From the NCBI GenBank assembly GCA_002726845.1, contig PBSP01000064.1, positions 1-7,124 on the forward strand: DNA of 7,124 nucleotides, given 5' to 3'. This stretch comes from Methanobacteriota archaeon (GTDB lineage Archaea; Thermoplasmatota; Poseidoniia; Poseidoniales; Poseidoniaceae). The number at the start of each line of letters is the position of its first letter. The stretch's first letter is position 1. The notes beneath the pieces are model-generated. The model saw only the letters and a list, made by a program, of their open reading frames with translations, searched no databases and was not told the origin of the DNA. Shown here one piece after another: positions 1 through 7,033 of this stretch. A program made the position numbers and the translations under genes.

Positions 1-1
1 C

Positions 2-1015
2 AATCAAATCGAGGGGCTTCGCAACGAACTCGGTTTGGTCACAGCTGCTCTCAACCGATTGGACACCACCAAAAAACGAGCACTGGTCTCTGTAGATACT
101 GTTAAGCCCAGCGAATTAAAACATCGTATTTCTTTGCAGTCAATTGTGAAAACAAATCAAAATATGCTGTTGCATCCCGAATTTATGGGAGCAGTCTCAT
201 CCATCTCGGTTCGAGAAGGTCAACAGGTGAAAAAAGGTCAAGTACTGATGCGTATCGACGATGGTGGGCTGAAACAAACCATCCGTTTGCAAAAAGCACA
301 AACAGATATGGCAAAAACAGTTTTTGAACGTCAAGAGCGACTATGGAACGAACAGATTGGCTCTGAAATTGAGTATCTACAAGCCAAAACCAACTATGAG
401 AGCCAACGCAGTCAGTTGGGACAACTGAACGATCAGCTGGAAAAAGCGATCGTGCGCGCTCCCTTTTCTGGAAAAATTGATCACATCATGGTTGACGTCG
501 GTCAGGTCGTCAGCCCTGGAACAATGCCCCTTATTCGGCTAGTGAGTACCAAACAAATGTATGTGGAGGCAGATGTGCCCGAACGCTACTTGCCAACAGT
601 TTCGAAAGGAACACCAGTCCTTGTGGAAATTCCTGTTCTCAACACCTCTTTTGAGGCAAGTATTTCTCACAGAGCAACACATGTCAGTACTGAAAATAGA
701 ACCTTTCGTGTGACTGTGGATATTGATCCATCGCTAGAGGTCAATCCAAACTTGATTAGCACCCTTCACATTTTTGACTACATCAATCCAAAAGCCCTCT
801 TAATCCCTGTGAGTGTTATTTCGGAAAATGCTTCTGGTGATCAGTTTGTTTTTGCAATTGACAAGAACAATCAAGCACAAAAAGTCTTTATTCAAACTGG
901 CTATGCAGAAAATGGTATGGTTGAAGTGGTTGCGGGTCTAGAAGAAGGCGCAACCATTATCAGTGAGGGCGCTCGACTTGTGAAAGAAAATCAACCTGTT
1001 CAAATCATAAAATAA
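2..1015 (+). CDS. RND efflux periplasmic adaptor (membrane fusion protein), 5'-truncated by window edge
   Basis: Adaptor that bridges an inner-membrane RND permease and an outer-membrane TolC-type channel in the periplasm. The reading frame is open to the first base of the window, so the signal or lipoprotein sequence and true start lie upstream; 337 residues are visible. A TTG at base 35 is in frame but is very unlikely to be the real start. The visible part begins with a charged, probably coiled-coil stretch. It then shows the first half of the lipoyl/barrel-sandwich domain (HPEFMGAVSSISVREGQQV, then KKGQVLMRID), a long alpha-hairpin rich in Q, K, E and R (about bases 270-450), and the second lipoyl half (IVRAPFSGKIDHIMVDVGQV). 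A beta-barrel follows, and a C-terminal membrane-proximal domain ending GLEEGATIISEGARLVKENQ. The stop is 2 nt before the permease start, so the two are co-transcribed and probably translationally coupled. Substrate cannot be predicted. The family assignment is secure; the upstream TolC partner is inferred. Confidence 0.93.
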   Translation, partial: NQIEGLRNELGLVTAALNRLDTTKKRALVSVDTVKPSELKHRISLQSIVKTNQNMLLHPEFMGAVSSISVREGQQVKKGQVLMRIDDGGLKQTIRLQKAQTDMAKTVFERQERLWNEQIGSEIEYLQAKTNYESQRSQLGQLNDQLEKAIVRAPFSGKIDHIMVDVGQVVSPGTMPLIRLVSTKQMYVEADVPERYLPTVSKGTPVLVEIPVLNTSFEASISHRATHVSTENRTFRVTVDIDPSLEVNPNLISTLHIFDYINPKALLIPVSVISENASGDQFVFAIDKNNQAQKVFIQTGYAENGMVEVVAGLEEGATIISEGARLVKENQPVQIIK

Positions 1016-1017
1016 AG

Positions 1018-4000
1018 ATGGCAAAGACCTCCAATTCCTCCGAAAAAGAGTTTCTCTTTTCCTCTTGGGCGATACGCAACAGCAACACCATGTATGTCTT
1101 TATGGCGGTGTTGTTGTTTTTGGGTATATCTGCTTATCTGACCATGCCGCGTGAGAACTTTCCTGAGATTACAGAAACCAATATCTACATCAGCACCCCT
1201 TACCCCGGAAACACAGCAGAAGACATCGAACGCTTTGTGACTGATCCTTTAGAGGAGGCAGTTAAGGGTGTGAGTAATGTAGTAGAAATCACATCCACAT
1301 CACAAGACGACTATTCGATGGTTGTACTAGAATTTGACGAAGACATCAACGTTGATCTCGCCAAGCAAAAGGTCAAAGACGAAGTGGATGCTGTTGTGGC
1401 AGGTGAGGACTGGCCCACCTTCAATAATGCCAAACTCGAACCCAATGTATTTGACCTCAATTTTGTAGAGGAATTTCCAATTGTCAATGTCACCCTGCAA
1501 GGAGACTACACTCTCAATGCATTAAACGATTACGCTGAACTATTGGAACAGCGTATCGAACGACTCGATCAAATCAAAGAGGTCGACATCAGGGGTACGC
1601 AAGAAAGAGAGGTCGAAGTGGCTGTTGATATCCACAAAATGACGGCTTCTAAAGTGAGTTTTGGAGATGTCATCCAAGCCATTCGAAACGAAAATTCGAC
1701 TGTCTCTGCAGGAAGCATCATTTCCAATGGTCAACGACGTAACATTCGTGTGATTGGAGAAATCCAAAACCCCTCAGATTTGGGCGAATTTGTTGTCAAA
1801 AACGAACGAGGAGCCATTTACTTAAAAGACATTTCCACCATTCGGTTTAAGGATATGGACGCCACCACCCATGCGCGCGACTTTGGGCAATCGGTAGTGA
1901 TGTTAGATGTCAAAAAACGAGGTGGTAAAAACCTGATCCAAGCTGCGGAAGCCATTCGTGAGATTGTCGATAATGCACGCTCCACCATCATTCCACAAGA
2001 TATCGAAGTCACCATTTCAAACGACACCTCTGCCATTACCATCAACCAAGTCACTGACCTGATCAATAACATCTTGTTTGGTGTTCTTTTGGTCGTGACA
2101 GTTCTTACCTTTTTCCTGGGATTTCGTAATGCCTTGTTTGTAGGGTTTGCCATTCCTATGTCAATGTTTATTTCCTTTTTCATCCTTCAATCGCTGGGGT
2201 ATACAATGAATACCATGGTTCTCTTTGCGCTAGTAATGGGCTTGGGAATGCTGGTTGATAATGGAATTGTGGTTGTTGAAAATGTATATCGACTCATTGA
2301 AAAAGAAGGTATGACTCGATTTGAAGCTGCTAAAAAAGGAGTGAGTGAAATTGCCTTTCCCATCATCATTTCAACTGCAACCACTGTTGCAGCTTTTGTG
2401 CCTTTGGGCTTTTGGCCAGGAATTATGGGGCAGTTCATGATCTACTTCCCTATTACACTATCTGTCGTATTGGGTTCTTCTCTAATAGTTGCCATCTTCT
2501 TCAACTCTGTTCTAGTATCCCAATTTATGGATGTTGAAGAAAAAATTCTATCCCGACAAAAACTCATTCGAATCACGCTCATCCTTGGTGGATTGGGAAT
2601 CTTAATTCTCTTTAATGGGGGTGCCATTCGAGGGCTTGGCTCTTTGCTCCTCTTTATTGTTCTGCTGTTTTGGGCTTATAAATATGTATTAAAAGACCTG
2701 GCCAATCGATTTAGAACTCGATTTTTGGTTTGGCTAGAAATTCGCTACGAGCGATTGCTGCGCTATGCCATGCGTGGTCGTCGGGCATATGCCTTTGTCT
2801 TTGGAACAGTATTGATGCTCATTTTCTCATTCGTTCTTGTTGGGATTTCACAACCAAAAGTGGAGTTTTTCCCCGACAATCAACCCACACAAATCATCAT
2901 CTACATAGAATATCCACAAGGGACTGACATCGCCAAAACTGATGAAATGACCAAATCGATTGAGCAGCTGGTCATCAAAACCGTCAACCAACCAAAATAT
3001 ATTGATGATGGTTATAATTTTATGGTCGAATCTTTGGTTTCACAGGTTGGGGCTGGTGCTGGAAATCCACAAACTGAAGGTGGATCAGAAGCCGAAATGC
3101 CACATCGTGGAAAAATCACTGCAACCATGCGTGAATTCAAATTCCGACGTGGATTATCGAGTGAAAACCTTCGAAGAGAAATCCAACAAGCATTGGCAGG
3201 TACATTTGCAGGGGTTTCCATTTCAGTTGAAAAAGACCAAGCAGGTCCCCCACTGGGCTATCCAATCAATATCGAAGTAACGGGAGATAATTATGGCGAT
3301 TTGATAGAGGTCAGTGAGCGAATGCGAAACTTTATCATTAACATGAATATTCCAGGAATTGAGGAACTCAAAGTCGATGTCAATCGCAACAAGCCAGGTA
3401 TGCGTATCGCTGTTGATCGCCAAAAAGCTGGAGAACTAGGAGTTAGCGCAGGGCAAGTAGGGTTTCAGCTTCGCCAATCCTTGTTTGGAGAAAAAGCAGG
3501 GGTGTATAAAAAAGATGGGGAGGACTACAACATCAATGTGCGTTTTCAAGAAGAAGATCGCTACAATCAATCTGCTTTATTTAATCAATATATCACCTTT
3601 CGAGACATGGCATCTGGACAAATCAAATCGATTCCAGTTGCTGCAGTCACCGATAAAAAAAACACTTCTGGTTATAGTGCAATTAAGCATCGTAGCCTAG
3701 AACGTGTTGTGACTGTTTACTCGGCCATATTGCCTGGTTATAACGCTGCAGAAATCGTCAATCAAATCAAAACACAAATAGATGCCTTTCAACTGCCTAT
3801 CGACATGCGCTATCGCTTTACTGGTGAGATTGAAGAGCAAGAAGAAAACATGTCCTTTTTGTCTAGTGCTTTACTCTATGCTTTGTTTTTGATATTGGTC
3901 TTACTTGTTTTACAATTCAACTCGGTGAGTAAACCCTTTATCATCTTATTTTCCATATTCATGAGCTTCACAGGGGTCTTTCTCGGTTTGGTGGTTTTCA

Positions 4001-4458
4001 ATATGACTTTTGTCATTATCATGACCATGATGGGGATCATCTCCTTGGCTGGAATTGTGGTCAACAACAGTGTAGTGCTATTAGACTACACCCAGCTTTT
4101 GCTCGACCGAAGACGTGACAAACATGGTCTCGAGTATGATTATCATTTGGATCGATCCGAAATTTTTAATGCAATTGTGAATGGGGGTAAAGCACGTTTA
4201 CGCCCAGTGTTGCTGACAGCCATTACAACCGTACTTGGGCTTATTCCATTGGCTGTGGGGCTCAACATCAACTTCTTTTCACTATTCACTACTGGAGATC
4301 CGCAGATTTATATCGGTGGAGATAATGTGATTTTCTGGGGTCCTCTTGCATGGACCGTTATATTCGGATTGACTTTTGCAACCTTCTTGACACTAGTGAT
4401 TGTTCCTGTTGCTTTTTATCTCAGCAAAAGGGCCGCAATAAGATTCAATAAAGTTTAA
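1018..4458 (+). CDS. RND (HAE1-like) efflux permease, inner membrane
   Basis: Complete 1146-residue proton-driven drug or amphiphile exporter of the AcrB/MexB superfamily, the pump component for the adaptor just upstream. It has the duplicated RND plan. TM1 is about residues 24-43, followed by a large periplasmic loop with the conserved RENFPEI and STPYPGNTAEDIE segments. TM2-TM6 span about 347-502, TM7 about 592-611, a second periplasmic loop follows (EKDQAGPP at 738-745), and TM8-TM12 span about 948-1136. The TM4 motif is GMLVDNGIVVVENVYR, so D414 is kept but the second Asp of AcrB (D408) is N415. In TM10, GIVVNNSVVLLDY places N1016 where AcrB has K940. The TM11 RLRPVL motif, with its Arg, is retained. 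Residues about 516-557 form two extra hydrophobic segments between TM6 and TM7, and a loop of about 30 residues sits before TM12; both help explain a length roughly 100 residues above AcrB. I recall similar features in Bacteroidota homologues. The ATG is chosen because it lies 2 nt after the adaptor stop and gives a normal N-terminus. Substrate is unknown. Confidence 0.95.
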   Translation: MAKTSNSSEKEFLFSSWAIRNSNTMYVFMAVLLFLGISAYLTMPRENFPEITETNIYISTPYPGNTAEDIERFVTDPLEEAVKGVSNVVEITSTSQDDYSMVVLEFDEDINVDLAKQKVKDEVDAVVAGEDWPTFNNAKLEPNVFDLNFVEEFPIVNVTLQGDYTLNALNDYAELLEQRIERLDQIKEVDIRGTQEREVEVAVDIHKMTASKVSFGDVIQAIRNENSTVSAGSIISNGQRRNIRVIGEIQNPSDLGEFVVKNERGAIYLKDISTIRFKDMDATTHARDFGQSVVMLDVKKRGGKNLIQAAEAIREIVDNARSTIIPQDIEVTISNDTSAITINQVTDLINNILFGVLLVVTVLTFFLGFRNALFVGFAIPMSMFISFFILQSLGYTMNTMVLFALVMGLGMLVDNGIVVVENVYRLIEKEGMTRFEAAKKGVSEIAFPIIISTATTVAAFVPLGFWPGIMGQFMIYFPITLSVVLGSSLIVAIFFNSVLVSQFMDVEEKILSRQKLIRITLILGGLGILILFNGGAIRGLGSLLLFIVLLFWAYKYVLKDLANRFRTRFLVWLEIRYERLLRYAMRGRRAYAFVFGTVLMLIFSFVLVGISQPKVEFFPDNQPTQIIIYIEYPQGTDIAKTDEMTKSIEQLVIKTVNQPKYIDDGYNFMVESLVSQVGAGAGNPQTEGGSEAEMPHRGKITATMREFKFRRGLSSENLRREIQQALAGTFAGVSISVEKDQAGPPLGYPINIEVTGDNYGDLIEVSERMRNFIINMNIPGIEELKVDVNRNKPGMRIAVDRQKAGELGVSAGQVGFQLRQSLFGEKAGVYKKDGEDYNINVRFQEEDRYNQSALFNQYITFRDMASGQIKSIPVAAVTDKKNTSGYSAIKHRSLERVVTVYSAILPGYNAAEIVNQIKTQIDAFQLPIDMRYRFTGEIEEQEENMSFLSSALLYALFLILVLLVLQFNSVSKPFIILFSIFMSFTGVFLGLVVFNMTFVIIMTMMGIISLAGIVVNNSVVLLDYTQLLLDRRRDKHGLEYDYHLDRSEIFNAIVNGGKARLRPVLLTAITTVLGLIPLAVGLNINFFSLFTTGDPQIYIGGDNVIFWGPLAWTVIFGLTFATFLTLVIVPVAFYLSKRAAIRFNKV

Positions 4459-4464
4459 GGAAAA

Positions 4465-4816
4465 TTAGCGAGAGGCTGTACGCTCTGTCGTGTTCCAATA
4501 AATGACGTCTTCTACCTTGTTGTTGACAAACTCAACTTCAATCAATTGCTCATCTGTCCAAAAAAACCATGTGCCGGATTTTACGCCTTTATCATAATTG
4601 CCAACGGCGATTTTATTACCCTCAGCATCAAAAGATTCCCAAACTCCATCGAGTTTGTTGCAGTAAATATTCCCGTGTTGGGCAATTTATCCATTATCGT
4701 GAAACTGGGTGAGTTTCATCAATTAAGGAGAAGTAGTGTTCTACTTTTGTGGTTTGGCCATACGAAAATGTACAACCGAAAACGAATACGAAAATTAAAA
4801 TCATCTGTGCTTTCAT
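4465..4816 (-). pseudogene. Decayed YwqK/MORN-like repeat secreted protein
   Basis: Remains of a small exported protein on the minus strand, about 116 codons if restored. From the ATG at 4816 down to a TAA at 4694-4696, frame one gives 40 residues. These start with a signal peptide (MKAQMILIFVFVFGCTFSYG), likely cut near SYG/Q; a lipoprotein Cys at residue 15 is less likely because the lipobox is poor. The second frame, ending at the TAA at 4465-4467, reads LMKLTQFHDNG, stop (4687-4689), then 73 open residues. Those contain two MORN/YwqK-like units: IAQHGNIYCNKLDGVWESFD and EGNKIAVGNYDKGVKSGTWF, the latter followed by FW. The total length is 3n+1, so a net one-base gain or two-base loss joins the frames, near 4697-4725. 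The TAA could be a CAA (Gln) changed by one transition, since NGQIAQ is the usual repeat motif. Homologues in Bacteroidota are labelled YwqK-family antitoxin or, wrongly, nicotinic acid mononucleotide adenylyltransferase; the function is unproven. The gene converges on the permease gene with a 6-nt gap. Two sequencing errors are the alternative explanation. Confidence 0.82.
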
Positions 4817-4885
4817 ACCCCTTGTCTTTTGGAACTGATTATTCAAGGGCACTAAAAATTTACATTCTCATGACAATAGATTAAT

Positions 4886-4907
4886 ATTAATGATTTACAG
4901 CATTAAT
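4886..4907. repeat. Inverted repeat ATTAATG-N8-CATTAAT
   Basis: Perfect 7-bp arms separated by 8 nt in the region between the divergent YwqK-like pseudogene and aspS. The left arm also overlaps a 12-bp perfect palindrome, ATTAATATTAAT, at 4880-4891. The right arm runs into TTTTG. It could be an operator, a weak terminator for transcripts coming through from the permease gene, or chance in a very AT-rich stretch. Presence is seen directly; any role is inference. Confidence 0.35.
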
Positions 4908-4916
4908 TTTGTGTTT

Positions 4917-4944
4917 GTTGTATTTTTATTTTGAAATATACAAC
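4917..4944. repeat. Inverted repeat GTTGTAT-N14-ATACAAC upstream of aspS
   Basis: Perfect 7-bp arms with a 14-nt AT-rich spacer, centred about 55 nt before the aspS start and ending 19 nt before the candidate -7 box. It would therefore cover or abut the expected -33 region of the aspS promoter. That position suits a regulator-binding site, but the AT-rich context makes a chance repeat possible. Confidence 0.3.
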
Positions 4945-4963
4945 TGCTCTCTCAAAAACCCCT

Positions 4964-4971
4964 TATTTTTG
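4964..4971 (+). promoter_or_regulatory. Candidate Bacteroidota -7 box for aspS
   Basis: TATTTTTG matches the Bacteroidota primary sigma -7 consensus TANNTTTG exactly. It lies 14 nt before the aspS ATG, which would give a leader of roughly ten bases or fewer. No good TTG/TTTG -33 element is found at the usual 19-21 nt spacing; the nearest, TTTTG at 4929-4933, is about 30 nt away. Treat it as a plausible but incomplete promoter. Confidence 0.35.
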
Positions 4972-4985
4972 CACAAATCTCTTCC

Positions 4986-6734
4986 ATGCACAGGAGTCAT
5001 ACATGTGGCGTATTGCGCCAAACCGATTTAAACAAAGACGTTATACTCGCTGGCTGGGTACAACGTGTCCGCGATAAGGGATTTGTACTTTGGATTGATC
5101 TTCGTGACCGTTATGGGGTTACACAACTCGTACTGGATGAAGAACGTTGCGATGCCGCCCTCATTTCACAAGCCAAGACACTCGGTAGAGAATTTGTGAT
5201 ACAAGTACATGGGCGAGTGATCCAGAGAGAGGCCAAAAATACTGCAATCCCCACTGGAGAAATAGAAGTATTGGTCAAAAAGCTCAGCATTCTCAATACT
5301 GCCGAAGTTCCTCCTTTTACCTTGGAAGATGAAACAGATGGTGGTGATGACCTCCGCATGAAATACCGATACTTGGATATCCGTCGCAATCCAATCAAAG
5401 ACAAGTTGTTGTTTCGCAACAAGGTGGCGCAAATGATTCGCAATTTCTTGGCGTCTCAAGATTTTGCAGAAGTCGAAACCCCTTACCTCATCAAATCAAC
5501 CCCTGAAGGTGCTCGTGATTTTGTCGTGCCATCCCGCATGAATCCAGGGCAATTTTATGCCCTACCGCAGTCCCCACAAACCTTTAAGCAATTGTTGATG
5601 GTTGGGGGTATGGATCGCTATTATCAGATTGTGAAATGTTTTCGTGACGAAGACCTTCGTGCCGATCGGCAACCTGAGTTTACACAAATCGATTGTGAAA
5701 TGGCCTTTGTGGAGCAAGATGATATTCTAGCTGTTTTTGAAGGGCTCTTACAACAATTGCTGCAAGACATCCACGGCATCAAACCCACTGCTTTCCCACG
5801 ACTATCCTATGCTGACGCCATCGCAACCTATGGATCTGACAAGCCAGACATTCGGTTTGGGATGTACCTGGCTGGACTCAATGAGGTCGCACAGGGCAAG
5901 GGCTTTCAGGTCTTTGACCAACAAGAGTGGGTTGGCGGATTTGCTGTCGAAGGTGGTGCTGCCATGAGTAGAAAAGAAATCGACAGTTGGATCGATTGGG
6001 TCAAGCGACCTCAAATTGGTGCCAAAGGCATGGTTTGGGTCAAGTGCAATGAGGATGGTAGTTACAAATCATCTGTCGATAAATTTTACAGTCAAGAGGA
6101 CTTGGCTGCTTGGGCATCTGCTTGCCACGCCAAAAAGGGAGATATCATTCTCGTTCTTTCTGGCGGAAAAGCACAAACACATACACAACTCGGTGAACTC
6201 CGTCTTGCAGTGGCAGAAAAAATGGGTCTTCGCGATCCAAAGGTTTTTGCACCACTTTGGGTGGTTGATTTTCCACTGTTTGAACAAGTGGAAGGGGATG
6301 ATCACTTTCATGCCATGCATCACCCTTTTACAGCTCCAAAACCGACACAAGTCGCCCAACTCGACAGCTCACCTGCATCGGTATATGCCAATGCATATGA
6401 CTTGATCCTCAATGGCAATGAAATCGGTGGTGGATCAATTCGTATTCACGATCGAGAAGTGCAAGAAAAAATATTTTCACTCCTTGGGTTTAACAAACAA
6501 GAGGCCGAATCACAGTTTGGGTTTTTGATGGATGCCTTTCGCTATGGTGCACCTCCACATGGGGGGATTGCTTTAGGGTTTGATCGCCTGGTTGCTGTGT
6601 TAGATGGGCAAGAGTCTATCCGTGATTATATCGCTTTTCCAAAAAACAATAGTGGTAGGGATGTTATGATCGATGCCCCAGCCCCTTTGGATGATGATCA
6701 ACTCGATGAACTTTCACTTCAATCCAAAGCATGA
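4986..6734 (+). CDS. aspS: Aspartate--tRNA ligase (AspRS), bacterial type
   Basis: Cytoplasmic class IIb aminoacyl-tRNA synthetase: activates aspartate with ATP and charges tRNA(Asp). The 582-residue length is normal for the bacterial type. Residues 1-105 form the OB-fold anticodon-binding domain (MHRSHTCGVLR, then LAGWVQRVRDKG and IDLRDRYGVTQLV). The catalytic core follows: GGDDLRMKYRYLDIRR (119-134), motif 1 around FAEVETPYLIKSTPEGARDF (160-179), the QSPQTFKQLLM aspartate/ATP pocket (195-205), motif 2 FRDEDLRADRQPEFTQID (219-236), and motif 3 GIALGFDRLVAVL with R534. The bacterial-specific GAD insertion lies roughly at 290-410. The ATG is chosen because the N-terminus matches the family start and there is no closer alternative; no Shine-Dalgarno is seen, as is usual in Bacteroidota. 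The last 4 bases overlap the next gene. Residue 31, a known tRNA-discrimination position in proteobacterial AspRS, is Lys, so discriminating versus non-discriminating behaviour cannot be read from it. Confidence 0.98.
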   Translation: MHRSHTCGVLRQTDLNKDVILAGWVQRVRDKGFVLWIDLRDRYGVTQLVLDEERCDAALISQAKTLGREFVIQVHGRVIQREAKNTAIPTGEIEVLVKKLSILNTAEVPPFTLEDETDGGDDLRMKYRYLDIRRNPIKDKLLFRNKVAQMIRNFLASQDFAEVETPYLIKSTPEGARDFVVPSRMNPGQFYALPQSPQTFKQLLMVGGMDRYYQIVKCFRDEDLRADRQPEFTQIDCEMAFVEQDDILAVFEGLLQQLLQDIHGIKPTAFPRLSYADAIATYGSDKPDIRFGMYLAGLNEVAQGKGFQVFDQQEWVGGFAVEGGAAMSRKEIDSWIDWVKRPQIGAKGMVWVKCNEDGSYKSSVDKFYSQEDLAAWASACHAKKGDIILVLSGGKAQTHTQLGELRLAVAEKMGLRDPKVFAPLWVVDFPLFEQVEGDDHFHAMHHPFTAPKPTQVAQLDSSPASVYANAYDLILNGNEIGGGSIRIHDREVQEKIFSLLGFNKQEAESQFGFLMDAFRYGAPPHGGIALGFDRLVAVLDGQESIRDYIAFPKNNSGRDVMIDAPAPLDDDQLDELSLQSKA

Positions 6735-6982
6735 CCAGGCTTCTACAAGTTTTATTTGCGTGCATTGTCATCGCAATCATTACTGGCTTTGTGCTCAAAT
6801 CAAACAACCCAATCATTGGAGATCGTGTCATTGGGGTAACGATTCTCTTTACCACCTTTATTTTTATGCCCCTATTTATCTACCACAGGTGGAAAGACAA
6901 AAAACTAGCAGACTATACCATTACGCCAGAAAACTTCAAAAAAATGAGGGAAATGGGGAAAAAATCAAAACAATCCAAATAA
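6731..6982 (+). CDS. Small two-TM inner-membrane protein, function unknown
   Basis: An 83-residue protein with two hydrophobic helices, about residues 4-22 (LLQVLFACIVIAIITGFVL) and 33-51 (VIGVTILFTTFIFMPLFIYH). A basic, polar tail follows, ending in KKSKQSK. The positive-inside rule places the tail in the cytoplasm, so both ends should be cytoplasmic with a short periplasmic turn around SNNPIIGD. Its ATG overlaps the aspS TGA (ATGA), which indicates co-transcription and probable translational coupling with aspS. That junction and the family-like layout make it a real gene despite its size. I recall similar hypothetical proteins with the PLFIYHR and DYT-LT-EN motifs beside aspS in flavobacteria, but no function is known to me and none should be assigned. 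A second open frame across the same bases (starting 6673) is a shadow. Confidence 0.85.
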   Translation: MTRLLQVLFACIVIAIITGFVLKSNNPIIGDRVIGVTILFTTFIFMPLFIYHRWKDKKLADYTITPENFKKMREMGKKSKQSK

Positions 6983-6988
6983 ATAGCC

Positions 6989-7021
6989 AAGGGTTGATAT
7001 ATTAATACTATATTCGCCCTT
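6989..7021 (+). terminator. Imperfect hairpin between aspS operon and cold-shock gene (possible terminator)
   Basis: AAGGG (6989-6993) pairs with CCCTT (7017-7021) and ATATA (6997-7001) pairs with TATAT (7009-7013) around a 7-nt loop TTAATAC. Between the two stems, TTG faces TCG, giving two G-U wobbles and one mismatch, so the stem is 13 positions with one true mismatch. It starts 7 nt after the membrane-protein stop and is followed by TAATTTAAAT, only a modest T tract, so an intrinsic terminator is possible but not strong. The right arm also contains TATATTCG (7009-7016), one mismatch from the TANNTTTG -7 box. The same bases might therefore belong to the cold-shock gene promoter, with no convincing -33 partner. 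Confidence 0.4.
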
Positions 7022-7033
7022 TAATTTAAATAG

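Noticed and set aside
35..37. TTG at base 35 as start of the adaptor
   Set aside because: The frame is open upstream to base 2, and an export signal would be missing if translation began here; this is a window-edge truncation.
2730..3280. Plus-strand frames of 65 and 106 residues inside the permease gene
   Set aside because: Out-of-frame shadows: the permease frame is continuous and conserved there, and the alternative products look random.
4459..4490. Possible bidirectional terminator between the convergent permease and YwqK-like genes
   Set aside because: Only a weak bulged stem (AGAGGC / GCTCT) is seen, inside the pseudogene coding end, with no T tract on either side.
4705..4730. Programmed frameshift in the YwqK-like gene
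   Set aside because: There is no slippery heptamer or downstream structure, and even after shifting, an in-frame TAA at 4687-4689 blocks the product.
4546..4884. 112-residue plus-strand open frame between permease and aspS
   Set aside because: It is antisense to the YwqK-like pseudogene, whose minus-strand translation has recognisable family motifs. The plus-strand product has no family character and no supporting start signal.
4817..4985. Small RNA or riboswitch upstream of aspS
   Set aside because: The stretch is AT-rich with only short inverted repeats; no T-box-like or other known riboswitch core is visible, and the likely leader is only about ten bases.
5111..5459. Two overlapping minus-strand frames inside aspS
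   Set aside because: They mirror the codons of the strongly conserved aspS and show no independent family motif.
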